Positions 39,163 to 48,700 of a stretch of DNA of 64,000 nt are shown piece by piece (position 1 is the first letter of the stretch; the number at the start of each line of letters is the position of its first letter). The notes beneath the pieces were generated by a model, which saw only the letters and a program-made list of their open reading frames with translations, ran no database searches and was not told where the DNA came from. The stretch is from assembly GCA_965214415.1 (NCBI GenBank), contig CBDCBQ010000003.1, positions 744,001-808,000 of the forward strand. The letters are read 5' to 3'. A program made the position numbers and the translations under genes. This DNA comes from RH-AL1 sp965214415 (lineage in GTDB: Bacteria; Pseudomonadota; Alphaproteobacteria; Rhizobiales; Beijerinckiaceae).

Positions 39163-40374
39163 ATGATGATGGTGGTGGATGACGCGGCGCTTCCCCTGGA
39201 GGGCGTACGGGTGCTCGACATCTCGCGGGTGCTCGCCGGCCCGTGGTGCGGCCAGGTGCTGGCCGATCTCGGCGCCAGCGTCATCAAGGTCGAACACCCC
39301 CAGCGCGGCGACGATACGCGCGACTGGGGACTCGCCACCGGGCCGGGCACCACCACCTATTTCGATGCCGTCAACCGCAACAAGCGCTCGATCGGCCTCG
39401 ATCTCGCGAGCGAGCAGGGCGCGTCGCTCGCGCGCGATCTCGCCCGCCAGAGCGATGTCCTGATCCAGAACTTCAAGCATGGCGGCGCCGACAAGCTCGG
39501 TCTCGGCTACGCGCGGCTCTCGGCCGAGAATCCGCGCCTCGTCTATTGCTCGGTCATCGGCTATCCCGGCGACGGGCCGGAGGCCGAGCGACCCGGCTAC
39601 GATCTCGTGCTGCAAGGCGAGACGGGCCTGATGGCGATGAACGGCACCGCCGACGAGCCGCCGCTGAAATTCGGCGTCGCCGCGGTCGATCTGTTCACCG
39701 GGCAATTCTCGGCGCAGGCCGTGCTCGCCGCGCTTTATCAGCGCGAGCGGACCGGGCGGGGCCGCGAGATCGAGATGAGCCTTCTCGCGAGCGGCCTGGC
39801 GCTCACGTCCTATGTCGGGCTCGCGGCGCTCGCGCTCGGCCACGATCCCGACCGGGTCGGCAACAAGCACCCCTCCATCGTGCCCTATGGCGTCTACGAG
39901 GCGGCGGATGGACCGTTTGTCATCACGGTCGGCAACAATGCCCAGTTCCGCCGCTTCTGCGCCGTCATCGGCGAGCTCGCGCTGCTCGAGGACCCACGTT
40001 TCTCCACCAACCTCGGCCGCGCCGCCAATCGCGACGCGATCGAGCCGACGATCGTCGCCGCGCTCAAGCGCCAGAAGCGGGCCGACCTGCTGCCGGCGTT
40101 GCGCGATGCCGGCATCCCGTGCGGCGAGGTGCTTGGGCTGCACGAGGCGCTGTTTTCGGAGCGCGTGCGCGCGGCCGGCCTCGTCGTCGAGGCGACTCAT
40201 GCCGACGGCACCACCTCGCGCACGCTGGCGCCGGCCTACTCGCTCGACGGCGTCCGGCCGCCGGTGACGCGGCCGCCGCCGCGACTGGGGGCCGACACCG
40301 ACGCGATCCTGGCCGAGCTGGGCCTGCCCGCGGCTCGCATCGCGACGCTGCGCGCCGACGGCATCATCGGCTGA
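39163..40374 (+). CDS. CaiB/BaiF family CoA-transferase (class III)
   Basis: A 403-residue enzyme: LEGVRVLDISRVLAGPWCGQ at the N terminus, DLGASVIKVEHPQRGDDTRD for CoA binding, and the catalytic Asp in RPGYDLVLQGETGLMA. It moves CoA between carboxylic acids. The start has three consecutive Met codons; the first follows GAGG closely. It may be a fatty or dicarboxylic acid CoA-transferase, but the substrate cannot be told. Confidence 0.9.
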   Translation: MMMVVDDAALPLEGVRVLDISRVLAGPWCGQVLADLGASVIKVEHPQRGDDTRDWGLATGPGTTTYFDAVNRNKRSIGLDLASEQGASLARDLARQSDVLIQNFKHGGADKLGLGYARLSAENPRLVYCSVIGYPGDGPEAERPGYDLVLQGETGLMAMNGTADEPPLKFGVAAVDLFTGQFSAQAVLAALYQRERTGRGREIEMSLLASGLALTSYVGLAALALGHDPDRVGNKHPSIVPYGVYEAADGPFVITVGNNAQFRRFCAVIGELALLEDPRFSTNLGRAANRDAIEPTIVAALKRQKRADLLPALRDAGIPCGEVLGLHEALFSERVRAAGLVVEATHADGTTSRTLAPAYSLDGVRPPVTRPPPRLGADTDAILAELGLPAARIATLRADGIIG

Positions 40375-40378
40375 GGCC

Positions 40379-41686
40379 CTAGCGCCGCTTGGGATCGCGG
40401 CCCATCGTGATGCCGCGCACGAGCGCCGCGTCGCCGAACCGGGTGCGGACCGCGTCGATCGCGCGGGCCGCGGCCTTCTGGCGGGCCAGCGTGGTATCGA
40501 CGAGATCGGCTTGGTCGGCATCGGCCGCGGGGCGCAGGTCGGACGTGCCGAGCCCGACCAGCCGGTAGCGGGTGCCATCGAGCTCCGGCAGCAGAAGCGC
40601 GCGACCGGCGTCGAACAGGCGCGTCGCGAGCTGCGTCGGCGGGATCGGCGCGCGCGATCGCGTCTTCAGGCGAAACTGGCTGGTCTTCAACTTCAGGACG
40701 ACGCCGCCGCCGGCGAGGTCGGCCGAGATCAGCCGCTGCGCCACCTTCTCGCAGAGGTGATAGAGGATCGGCAGCAACTCGTCGGCCGTCGCAAGATCGC
40801 GGCGGAACGTTGTCTCGGACGAGACGCTCTTCGCCTCGCGCGTCGGCGACACGGTACGCGAGTCGATCCCATGCGCGAGCCGCCACAGGCCCGAGCTTTC
40901 GGAGCCCGTCCCCGCGGAGCCCGTCCCCACGGAGCCGATGCGGCGCGCGAACTCGGCTTCCGTGCAGTCCTGGATGTCGCCGATCGTCGCGAACCCGAGC
41001 GCGGCGAGACGCGCCTGACTTACCGCGCCGACGCCCCAGATCGCGCCGACCGGACGCGGCCGCAGAACGCGGATCGCCTCCGCCCGGCCGATCACGGTGA
41101 AACCGCGCGGCTTGTCCATGTCGGAGGCGAGCTTCGCCAGGAACTTGCAATCGGACAGTCCGACCGAGACCGTGATTCCGTGCTCGCGCTCGACGGCGGC
41201 GGCGAAGCGCGCCAGCGTGATCGCAGGGACGGCGCCGTGGACGGCCTGGGTGCCGGAGAGATCGAGGAACGCCTCGTCGATCGAGACCGGCTGCACGAGC
41301 GGCGTCAGATCGAACATCATCGTCCGCACGGCGCGGCCGACGGCGGCATATTTGCCCATGTCGGGCCGCACGATCGTCGCGTGCGGGCAAAGCTTCAGCG
41401 CCTTGAACATCGGCATGGCGGAGCGCACGCCGTGGATGCGCGCGTTATAGCAGGCGGTCAAAACCACGCCGCGCTCGCTGCCGCCGACGATCACCGCCCG
41501 GTCGCGTAGCTCCGGCCGGTCGCGCTTCTCGATGTTGGCGTAGAAGGCGTCGCAGTCGACGTGGGCGATCGAAAGCGTCGCAAGCTCCGCGTGCGCCACC
41601 TGGCGTGGCGACCCGCAGGCGTTGCATCGCGTCGGGGCCGGTGCCGGGCTCGCGGCAAAGCAGTCGCGGCAGACGCCGGCCGGCAT
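40379..41686 (-). CDS. dinB: DNA polymerase IV (Y family) with N-terminal zinc-finger-like segment
   Basis: A 435-residue translesion polymerase. The catalytic acids are seen in AHVDCDAFYANIEKRD and VSIDEAFLDLSGTQ. The palm/finger segment VVLTACYNARIHGVRSAMPM and the little-finger domain (SSETTFRRDLATADELLPIL) are intact. Before the polymerase domain lies CRDCFAASP with TRCNACGSP, four Cys that may bind zinc, an extension I recall from some alphaproteobacterial DinB proteins. A GTGSAGTGS insert near residue 255 comes from a 15-bp repeat. It overlaps the DUF3572 stop. Confidence 0.93.
   Translation of the reverse strand: MPAGVCRDCFAASPAPAPTRCNACGSPRQVAHAELATLSIAHVDCDAFYANIEKRDRPELRDRAVIVGGSERGVVLTACYNARIHGVRSAMPMFKALKLCPHATIVRPDMGKYAAVGRAVRTMMFDLTPLVQPVSIDEAFLDLSGTQAVHGAVPAITLARFAAAVEREHGITVSVGLSDCKFLAKLASDMDKPRGFTVIGRAEAIRVLRPRPVGAIWGVGAVSQARLAALGFATIGDIQDCTEAEFARRIGSVGTGSAGTGSESSGLWRLAHGIDSRTVSPTREAKSVSSETTFRRDLATADELLPILYHLCEKVAQRLISADLAGGGVVLKLKTSQFRLKTRSRAPIPPTQLATRLFDAGRALLLPELDGTRYRLVGLGTSDLRPAADADQADLVDTTLARQKAAARAIDAVRTRFGDAALVRGITMGRDPKRR
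40901..40936. repeat. 15-bp tandem repeat in dinB
   Basis: GGAGCCCGTCCCCGC (40901) is followed by GGAGCCCGTCCCCAC (40916) and a partial third unit. It encodes the in-frame SVGTGSAGTGS insertion on the minus strand. Confidence 0.75.
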
Positions 41687-42003
41687 CAGGGATCGCCGGG
41701 CGGCGTCGCGGCGATCGCCTGGTTCAGCGCGGCGAGATCCGAGGGCTCGCGCCCGCTGTCGGCCGCGAAGGCGAGGAGGCAGCGCTCATCGGCGGCGATG
41801 TAATCGAGAAGGCTCGCGGCAAAGCCCGGCGCCGCCGCGGCCCCGCGCAAGGTCGTGGCCGACAGGCCGGTGATGTCAAAAAAATGACGCAGGCGCTCCG
41901 GATCCGAGGCGAGAAACGACAGGATCTCGCCCGCGAGAGTATCCGGAAGGACCCGGCTTGGCCGACGGTCCTTGTGGATAGAGGGCGAAAACGGCGTTGG
42001 CAC
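41686..42003 (-). CDS. DUF3572 family protein
   Basis: A 105-residue helical protein (LAGEILSFLASDPERLRHFF, ITGLSATTLRGAAAAPGFAA, DYIAADERCLLAFAADSG). These match DUF3572, a family often beside dinB in Hyphomicrobiales. GTG at 42003 is the start. It overlaps dinB by one base. Role unknown; the position suggests a link to damage tolerance. Confidence 0.8.
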   Translation of the reverse strand: MPTPFSPSIHKDRRPSRVLPDTLAGEILSFLASDPERLRHFFDITGLSATTLRGAAAAPGFAASLLDYIAADERCLLAFAADSGREPSDLAALNQAIAATPPGDP

Positions 42004-42108
42004 GGCTGGGGTTTTCCTTTCGTCAAGGTGTGCGGCCTATAGTGGTGTATAGGGACGCGGCCCGCCTGACGAGGATACACCAGAGCTGCGCGGGGCTAGA
42101 GTCGGGCG

Positions 42109-42483
42109 ATGCCGAAGCATGTTCTGATCGTTGAGGACAATGAGTTGAACATGAAGTTGTTCAACGATTTGCTGGAGGCCAATGGCTATGGGACGATCCA
42201 AACGCGCAGCGGGGTCGAGGCGGTCGAGCTCACTCGAAAGCACAAGCCCGATTTGATCTTGATGGACATCCAGCTTCCCGAAGTCTCTGGGCTGGAGGTG
42301 ATCCGCTGGCTCAAGGACGACGAGGCCACGCGACACATTCCGGTGATCGCGGTTACGGCATTCGCCATGAAAGGCGACGAGGAGAAAATCCGCCAGGGCG
42401 GCTGCGAGGCCTACCTGTCGAAGCCGATTTCGGTCGTGAGATTTCTCGAAACCGTCCGCAATTACCTGTCCGACTCCGACTGA
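42109..42483 (+). CDS. divK: Cell-cycle response regulator DivK
   Basis: A 124-residue single REC domain: acidic pair in VLIVEDNELNMKLFND, phospho-acceptor Asp in LILMDIQLPEVSG, Thr in PVIAVTAFAMKGDE and Lys in YLSKPISVVRFL. Length and the immediately following pleD identify DivK, which controls the polar kinases of the alphaproteobacterial cell cycle. Nineteen bases separate it from pleD. Confidence 0.95.
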   Translation: MPKHVLIVEDNELNMKLFNDLLEANGYGTIQTRSGVEAVELTRKHKPDLILMDIQLPEVSGLEVIRWLKDDEATRHIPVIAVTAFAMKGDEEKIRQGGCEAYLSKPISVVRFLETVRNYLSDSD

Positions 42484-42501
42484 CCGAAAGGCTTTTCGCC
42501 G

Positions 42502-43872
42502 ATGTCCGCCCGTGTGCTCGTGGTCGACGATTTCGCGCCGAACCGCGCCTTGCTCGAAGCCCATCTCACCGCCGAGTATTTCGATGTCCTGACCGCGGCC
42601 AACGGTCCCGACGCGCTGGCGATCTGCGCGCGCGGCGACTGCGACATCGTCCTGCTCGACGTCATGATGCCGGGCATGGACGGCTTCGAGGTATGCCGTC
42701 GCCTCAAGCGCGATCCCACGACGCATCATATCCCGGTCGTGCTCGTCACCGCGCTCGACGAGCCCGCGGACCGGGTGCGCGGCCTCGAGGCCGGCGCCGA
42801 GGATTTCTTGACGAAGCCGATCGACGACATCGCGCTGATCGCCCGCGTGCGCTCGCTGAGCCGGCTGAAGACCGTGCTCGACGAGCTGCGCAGCCGCGCC
42901 GCCGCCTCGACCAATCTCGGCATGCCTGATCCGATCGCGGCGGCGATGCGCGACGACATCGCCGGCGCCCGCATCCTTCTGATCGAGGACAAGGCAGCCG
43001 CCGCGCGGCAGGTCGCCGCGACACTGGCCAGCGCGCATCTCGTCGACGTCGAGTCGGATCCGCAGGAGGCGCTCTTCAGGGGAGCCGAGGGCGAATACGA
43101 TTTGTTTGTCGTTTCGCTCGGCCTCCAGGGCCATGACGGGCTCCGGCTTTGCTCGCAGTTCCGCTCCCTCGAGCGCACGAGGCACGTGCCGATCCTGATT
43201 ATCGCGGAGGTCGAGGATCGGTCCCGCCTGCTGCGCGGCCTCGACCTCGGCATCAACGACTATCTGCTGCGGCCGATCGACCAGAACGAGCTGATCGCTC
43301 GTGTGCGCACTCAGCTTCGGCGAAAATTCTACGCCGACAGCCTCCGCGACAACGTGCAGGCCTCGATCGAGATGGCCATCGTCGACACGCTGACGGGGCT
43401 GCACAATCGGCGCTACTTCAACACCAACTTCGCCGCGCTGATGGACCAGGCGGCGCGGCGCGGGCGGACCTTGTCGCTGATGATCCTCGACATCGATCAT
43501 TTCAAGCAGGTCAACGACACCCACGGGCACGACGCCGGCGATCAGATCTTGCAGACCTTCGCGAAGCGCATGCGCGGCGTGGTCCGCGGCAGCGATCTGA
43601 TCTGTCGGCTGGGCGGCGAGGAATTCGCGGTGCTGATGCCGGACACGCCGCTGGAGATCGGCGAACGCATCGCCGAACGGGTCCGAAGCGTCATCGACCG
43701 CGACGATTTCCTTTTCGCGATCGGGCGGGCCAGGATTTCGGTCACCGTCTCGATCGGTCTCGCCGAGCGTGGCCGCGACACCGATCCAGACAAGCTGATG
43801 CGCCGCGCCGATGCCGCCCTGTATCGCTCGAAGGGGTTGGGTCGTAACCGAGTCACCTCCGACGCGGCGTGA
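42502..43872 (+). CDS. pleD: PleD: two REC domains and a GGDEF diguanylate cyclase
   Basis: A 456-residue protein. REC1 has VLVVDDFAPNRALL and the Asp in DIVLLDVMMPGMDG. REC2 is degenerate (ILLIEDKAAAARQVA, no clear acceptor). The GGDEF domain has the active GGEEF in ICRLGGEEFAVLMP, with the inhibitory I-site RGSD five residues before it. It makes cyclic di-GMP when REC1 is phosphorylated, and drives the swarmer-to-stalk type switch in relatives. Operon with divK. Confidence 0.96.
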   Translation: MSARVLVVDDFAPNRALLEAHLTAEYFDVLTAANGPDALAICARGDCDIVLLDVMMPGMDGFEVCRRLKRDPTTHHIPVVLVTALDEPADRVRGLEAGAEDFLTKPIDDIALIARVRSLSRLKTVLDELRSRAAASTNLGMPDPIAAAMRDDIAGARILLIEDKAAAARQVAATLASAHLVDVESDPQEALFRGAEGEYDLFVVSLGLQGHDGLRLCSQFRSLERTRHVPILIIAEVEDRSRLLRGLDLGINDYLLRPIDQNELIARVRTQLRRKFYADSLRDNVQASIEMAIVDTLTGLHNRRYFNTNFAALMDQAARRGRTLSLMILDIDHFKQVNDTHGHDAGDQILQTFAKRMRGVVRGSDLICRLGGEEFAVLMPDTPLEIGERIAERVRSVIDRDDFLFAIGRARISVTVSIGLAERGRDTDPDKLMRRADAALYRSKGLGRNRVTSDAA

Positions 43873-44246
43873 GCGCCTTCTCCGGCCGTGTCGCGTTAAC
43901 GACGTGGGTTTACGGTAAACGAAGAATGAACAGATGCCGCGGCGATTCAGGATTTGCTTTTCAATTCGGCAAAGGTAACGTCGGTCTGTCGAGAGGGTGA
44001 CGTCTTTGACGGCACTGGCTCGAACGCCCGGGGTGAAAGATGCGTCAGTCCGCGTATCGACTCATCTTTTGGATCCTCGGATGTGAATACCCTACGGAGT
44101 GCTCAGGTCCGCCGCATCTCCTGGGTCCGTGGGGTCGGCCGGCTGGCGGGTGGTGAGGAGTGGCCTCCTCGCATCATCCGCCGCCGGCCACCATAACACG
44201 ACGAGTGTGTCGATACGGCCTGACAAGACGACTTCCCAGTCGACCA
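43873..44246. other. Intergenic region after pleD
   Basis: About 370 bases. A short plus-strand ORF (43954-44196) has no ribosome site or natural composition and is not accepted. The region ends in the bidirectional terminator at 44249-44278. Confidence 0.45.
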
Positions 44247-44248
44247 AT

Positions 44249-44278
44249 AAAAAACGCGGCTTCGAGCCGCGTTTTTTT
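44249..44278. terminator. Bidirectional rho-independent terminator
   Basis: Six A, then CGCGGC-TTCGA-GCCGCG, then seven T. With A- and T-runs on both sides it can stop rpmG transcription from the right and any pleD read-through from the left. Confidence 0.9.
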
Positions 44279-44317
44279 CGTGATGAGGTTTTGGTTCGTC
44301 ACGGCTCGTTCGTGGGT

Positions 44318-44485
44318 CTACTTGATCTTGGTTTCTTTGAACTCGACGTGCTTGCGCGCGACCGGGTCATACTTCTTGAACGCCAATTTGTCGGTCTTGG
44401 TACGGGCATTCTTCGTCGTCACGTAGAAATAGCCGGTGTCGGCGGACGACAGCAGCTTGATCTTGATCATCGCGGCCTTGGCCAT
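44318..44485 (-). CDS. rpmG: 50S ribosomal protein L33
   Basis: A 55-residue protein: MAKAAMIKIKLLSSADTGYF, then YVTTKNARTKTDKLAFKKYD and a C-terminal HVEFKETKIK. It is the cysteine-free L33 form usual in alphaproteobacteria. AGGAAGG precedes the ATG. The gene is short and alone, with its terminator 40 bases downstream. Confidence 0.95.
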   Translation of the reverse strand: MAKAAMIKIKLLSSADTGYFYVTTKNARTKTDKLAFKKYDPVARKHVEFKETKIK

Positions 44486-44625
44486 GGGATCCTTCCTAGG
44501 CGCGGGCCAATTGCAAGGCCCGCGGAACGAATACGGCGGGCCATCTCCACCGGAGCGCCCGCGTTCGCCGGCACCATAGGCACGGGCCGCGCTCTGTCAA
44601 GAAAGGTCGAGGCTCGACCAACTGG

Positions 44626-45825
44626 TCACGAGACGTCGAGCGAGGCTCGACCAGCTGGCGGCCGCAGAAGCGGCGGCGCGGCGACCGCGAGATAGACCCC
44701 GACGATGCCGACGATCGCCCAGAAGAACCCGGCCACCGGGGCGAAGTCGAGGCCGGCGCCGATCAGCGGCGGCCCCGCCAGCATGCCGAGCGCGTAGCAC
44801 ATGACATAGGCCGAGTTCGCGCTGGCGAGATCGTCGTCGCGATAATCCATGGCCAGCTGACCGAGCCCGAGCGGATAGAGAGCGCCGATGATGCCGCCCC
44901 ACAGGAAGAGGACAGCCTCGAAGACGAGGGGCACCCGTGTGCCAATGATCGCGAGACCAGCCGCGCCGAGGCCGCCGGTCAGGGCGACGACGACAAGGAG
45001 CTTGCGGCGATCGACGCGGTCCGCGAGCGCGCCGAGCGGCAGCTGGAGCAGACAATTTCCGAGGACGAAGAGGCTGGCGTAGAGCGTTCCCTCGCCCGCG
45101 CTCAATCCCGAGCGCAGTGCGTAGACCGGCAGCAGGCCCAGTCCCGCGACCTCGATCGCGCCGTGCAGCAGCGCGGCGAGCGTCGGCCCTGGCGCCTCGC
45201 GCAGGAACGTGAGGATCGTCTTGGCGCTGCGCGTTTCGAGCCGTGGCGCGCCGCCAGCGTTGAGCATCAGCGGGAAGGCCGCCCCGACGAACAGCACCGC
45301 GCCGAGCAAAAAGGGGAGATCGCCGCCTGTTCCGATCCATCCCAGCAGGAGCGGCCCGACGGCGAAGCCGGCCGCCAGACTCGTGACATAGAACGCGATG
45401 GCGCGGCCGCCCTGTCCGGCCGGCGCCCATGTGGTGATCCAAAATTCGCTGAGGACAAACAAGGCCGTGACCGAGAGGCCGACGCAAAAACGCAGAACGA
45501 GCCACGCGGCATAACTCGAGGTCCAGGTAAAGCAGACCAGCGCCCCGCCGCCGAGCAGCAGCGCCGCCATCAACAAACGAGCGACGCCGAGCTTGCGCGC
45601 GGCTAGCGGGATGAGCGGCGCCCCCACCAGGGTCGCGACACCGCCCGCGGCGGTATTGAGGCCGATGGCACCGGCGCTGTATCCGGCCTGGTCGAGGCGG
45701 ACGGCAAGAAGCGCGATGGTGAGCGAGAGGCCCGCGCCAACGATGGTCGCGACAAGAATGGCGCCGGCGATGACGCGCGCGGCTCCCGGGCGCCGAGCCC
45801 GCCGCTCGGCCACATCGCGTGACAC
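44626..45825 (-). CDS. MFS transporter
   Basis: A 399-residue major facilitator with about 12 membrane helices. Signature elements are LADRVDRRKLLVVVALTGG between helices 8 and 9 and a YBR2-type helix set near SEFWITTWAPAGQGGRAIAF. It resembles the YcaD-like group. GTG at 45825 lies just after the DUF983 stop and is preferred; a longer start at 45909 would overlap that gene by 83 bases. Substrate unknown. Confidence 0.85.
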   Translation of the reverse strand: MSRDVAERRARRPGAARVIAGAILVATIVGAGLSLTIALLAVRLDQAGYSAGAIGLNTAAGGVATLVGAPLIPLAARKLGVARLLMAALLLGGGALVCFTWTSSYAAWLVLRFCVGLSVTALFVLSEFWITTWAPAGQGGRAIAFYVTSLAAGFAVGPLLLGWIGTGGDLPFLLGAVLFVGAAFPLMLNAGGAPRLETRSAKTILTFLREAPGPTLAALLHGAIEVAGLGLLPVYALRSGLSAGEGTLYASLFVLGNCLLQLPLGALADRVDRRKLLVVVALTGGLGAAGLAIIGTRVPLVFEAVLFLWGGIIGALYPLGLGQLAMDYRDDDLASANSAYVMCYALGMLAGPPLIGAGLDFAPVAGFFWAIVGIVGVYLAVAAPPLLRPPAGRASLDVS

Positions 45826-45826
45826 G

Positions 45827-46366
45827 TCAGGCGGCGGACCGGTGCGCGGAGCGACCTCTGGAAACGTCGACCGCGTGCGCGGCCGGCTGATGCGCGGTCT
45901 CGAAGCCATGCATGCGCAGTGCCCATTGATAGGCGACCAAGCCGCCCTTGATCCGAGGCAGAAGGCATAACGACATCACGACGACAAGCGCCGGCCACAG
46001 AAGGTAGTGAAACGTCATCGGGAGATCGGGCCAGACCTCGTCGACGGAGAACATCAAGCCCAGGAGCACGTGACCGACCACGAGGATGGTCAGATAGGCG
46101 GGGAAATCGTCCGCGCGATGATGGTGCATCTCCTCGCCGCAGGCGGGACAGACGTCGACGACCTTGAGGTAATGGTGGAGCAGCGAACCCTGGCCGCAGG
46201 CGGGGCATCGGCCGCGCAGACCTCGTTTGATCGCCGCCCAGGCCCCGCGCGGCGGAGGGGCGGTGGTATCCCGCCGATCTTGCGTCACATCGGTCATGCT
46301 CATTCCATCGGACTCCGCCGGCGTCACCACCGCGGGGCCTTCGTCGAGAGTGGCGTGATCGTGCAC
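45827..46366 (-). CDS. DUF983 family membrane protein
   Basis: A 179-residue protein with a zinc-ribbon-like pair (RGRCPACGQGSLL and DVCPACGEEMHHH), then two membrane helices (YLTILVVGHVLLGLMFSV and LLWPALVVVMSLCLLPRI). This is the DUF983 layout. GTG at 46366 begins almost immediately after the rnr stop, so it is in the rnr operon. Function unknown. Confidence 0.85.
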   Translation of the reverse strand: MHDHATLDEGPAVVTPAESDGMSMTDVTQDRRDTTAPPPRGAWAAIKRGLRGRCPACGQGSLLHHYLKVVDVCPACGEEMHHHRADDFPAYLTILVVGHVLLGLMFSVDEVWPDLPMTFHYLLWPALVVVMSLCLLPRIKGGLVAYQWALRMHGFETAHQPAAHAVDVSRGRSAHRSAA

Positions 46367-46368
46367 AT

Positions 46369-48660
46369 TTAGCCGCCCTGGCGGCGTCTGCCAGAGGACC
46401 GATGGTCACGCTGGCCAAGACCTTTGCGCCGCGCCGGCCGGGTGTCGGCGTCGATCAGCTCGAAGCGCAGGGCGCCCGCGAAGGGCGCCGCCTCGACAAG
46501 ACGGACGGAGATCGCGTCGCCGAGCCGAAGTGTCGTGCCAGTTCGGCCGCCGACGAGCGCATGCATCGCCTCCTCGTAGCGGAAATATTCGTCGCCGAGT
46601 GTCGCCGCGGGAATGAAGCCATCGGCGCCCGTGTCGGCGAGCTTCACGAACAGCCCCGCGCGCGTGACGCCGGCGATGCGCCCCTCGAAGGTCGCGCCGA
46701 CCTTGTCGGCGAGATGGGTCGCGATCAAACGGTCGACAGTCTCGCGTTCAGCCGCCATCGCGCGGCGTTCCGACGCGGAGATGCGTTCGGCGATCTCGGC
46801 GAGCTCGTCCTTCTGCAGGTCCGGCAGACCGCCTTCGCCGAGGCCGCAGGCGCGCACCAGGGCGCGGTGCACGATGAGATCGGCGTAGCGCCGGATTGGC
46901 GACGTGAAATGGGCGTAGCGCCGGAGATGCAGCCCGAAATGGCCGTAATTGTCAGCGGTGTACTCGGCCTGCGCCTGCGTGCGCAGCACGACGTCGTTGA
47001 CGATCTGCTCGTGCTCGGTGCCGCGCACCTTGGCGAGAATGCCGTTGAACTGGCCGGGTGTCACGACTTGTCCCTTTGCCAGTTTGATCCCAATCGTCTG
47101 CAGGGATTCGGCCAACGCGTGCAGCTTCTCGACCGAGGGCTCGCCATGCGCGCGGTAGACGAGCAGTTGGCGCTTGCTCTCGAGCACCTCGGCCGCCGCG
47201 ACATTGGCGAGGATCATGAACTCCTCGATGAGGCGGTGCGCATCGAGACGCTCCGGCACGGCGACGCGGTCGACCTTGCCGTCGGGGTCGAGCAGGATCT
47301 TGCGTTCGGGCAGATCGAGATCGAGAGGTTGGCGCTGCGCCTTGGCGAGCTTCAACGCGGCATAAGCCTCGTAGAGCGGCGCCAGGATCGGCTCGACGAG
47401 CGGCGCCGAGGCCGCGTCCGGCGCGCCGTCGATCGCCGCCTGCGCTTGCGTGTAGGCGAGCTTGGCGCGCGAGCGCATCATGATGCGATGGATCGAGTGG
47501 TGCGTCTTGCGGCCCCGCGCGTCGATCGTCATGCGCATCGCCAGCGCTGGACGATCCTCGTGCTCGCGCAGGGAGCAGAGATCGTTCGAGATGCGCTCCG
47601 GCAGCATCGGCACGACGCGATCGGGGAAATAGACCGAGTTGCCGCGCTCCAGCGCCTCGCGATCGAGCGCCGAGCGCGGGCGGACGTAGGCCGAGACGTC
47701 GGCGATCGCCACGGTCAGCAGAAAGCCGCCGGGGTTGGCCGGATCCGTATCCTGCGCGGCGTGCACGGCGTCGTCGTGATCCTTGGCGTCCGGCGGATCG
47801 ATCGTGACGAGCGGCAGATCGCGCCAATCCTCGCGATCGGCCATCGTCGCAGCGCGCGCGGCTTCGGCCTCGGCGATCGTTTCCGGCTTGAACACATTGG
47901 GTATCTTGTGCGTGTGGATCGCGATCAGGCTGACCGCCTTCTCGCTCGCGAACGAGCCGATGCGCTCGCGCACCTTCGCGCCCGGTAGGCCGAGCCGGCC
48001 GCCCTTCAAGACATCGACGGCGACGAGGTCGCCATCCTGCGCCTCGCCCTCGTCGCCGGCGGCGACGTGCAGGGCGCCACGGTTCGCCGTCTTCTTGTCG
48101 ACAGGGAAGACCTGTCCGCCCGTGCCGGGGCCGGCGCGGTAGATGCCGAGTATCTGGGTGCGGGCGCGGGCCAGGATTTTGATGATCCGCCCGGTGTAGG
48201 CCGGCTCGTCGCCGTGCGCGTCGCGGACGTGCTCCGTGCGGATGAGCGCGCGATCGCCGAGCCCGGGCGTCGGCGTGCCAGGACGCTGCTTGCGCGGGAC
48301 GTTGATGACGATGGTGGGGGCAGGGCCCTCGGCCTCGCTCCAGTCGGCGGGCTTGGCAAGCAAGTCGCCGTCGCGATCGCGCGTGAAAATCTCGGCGAGG
48401 AGGGTCGGCGGCAACAGGCCCGGCTTGGTGAGGCTTTTGCGCCGTCGCTCGACGGTGCCATCGGCCTCCATCTCCTTGAGGACCCGTTTCAGGCCGATCT
48501 TGTCGGCACCCTTCAGCTGGAAGGCGCGCGCGATCTCGCGCTTGCCGATCTTGGTCGGCGCGCGCTTGCCGGCCGCCTCGCGCTCGCGGGCGATGAAGGC
48601 GACGATCTCGTCGCGCGAGGGCAGGGGCACCGCATCGCTTTTTGTGACGCGCTTGATCAT
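46369..48660 (-). CDS. rnr: Ribonuclease R
   Basis: A 763-residue exoribonuclease. Order: N-terminal winged helix (SRDEIVAFIAREREAAGKRA), cold-shock domains, the RNB catalytic domain with VTIDPPDAKDHDDAVHAA holding the metal-binding Asp residues and HFTSPIRRYADLIVHRAL, then an S1 domain (GRIAGVTRAGLFVKLADTGA) and a basic tail (RRKGLGQRDHRSSGRRR). It degrades structured RNA 3' to 5'. It forms an operon with DUF983 and the MFS gene. Confidence 0.96.
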   Translation of the reverse strand: MIKRVTKSDAVPLPSRDEIVAFIAREREAAGKRAPTKIGKREIARAFQLKGADKIGLKRVLKEMEADGTVERRRKSLTKPGLLPPTLLAEIFTRDRDGDLLAKPADWSEAEGPAPTIVINVPRKQRPGTPTPGLGDRALIRTEHVRDAHGDEPAYTGRIIKILARARTQILGIYRAGPGTGGQVFPVDKKTANRGALHVAAGDEGEAQDGDLVAVDVLKGGRLGLPGAKVRERIGSFASEKAVSLIAIHTHKIPNVFKPETIAEAEAARAATMADREDWRDLPLVTIDPPDAKDHDDAVHAAQDTDPANPGGFLLTVAIADVSAYVRPRSALDREALERGNSVYFPDRVVPMLPERISNDLCSLREHEDRPALAMRMTIDARGRKTHHSIHRIMMRSRAKLAYTQAQAAIDGAPDAASAPLVEPILAPLYEAYAALKLAKAQRQPLDLDLPERKILLDPDGKVDRVAVPERLDAHRLIEEFMILANVAAAEVLESKRQLLVYRAHGEPSVEKLHALAESLQTIGIKLAKGQVVTPGQFNGILAKVRGTEHEQIVNDVVLRTQAQAEYTADNYGHFGLHLRRYAHFTSPIRRYADLIVHRALVRACGLGEGGLPDLQKDELAEIAERISASERRAMAAERETVDRLIATHLADKVGATFEGRIAGVTRAGLFVKLADTGADGFIPAATLGDEYFRYEEAMHALVGGRTGTTLRLGDAISVRLVEAAPFAGALRFELIDADTRPARRKGLGQRDHRSSGRRRQGG

Positions 48661-48700
48661 AAGGCAGGAGACGGAGAGAACTCGCCCTTCGGCCCCATCG

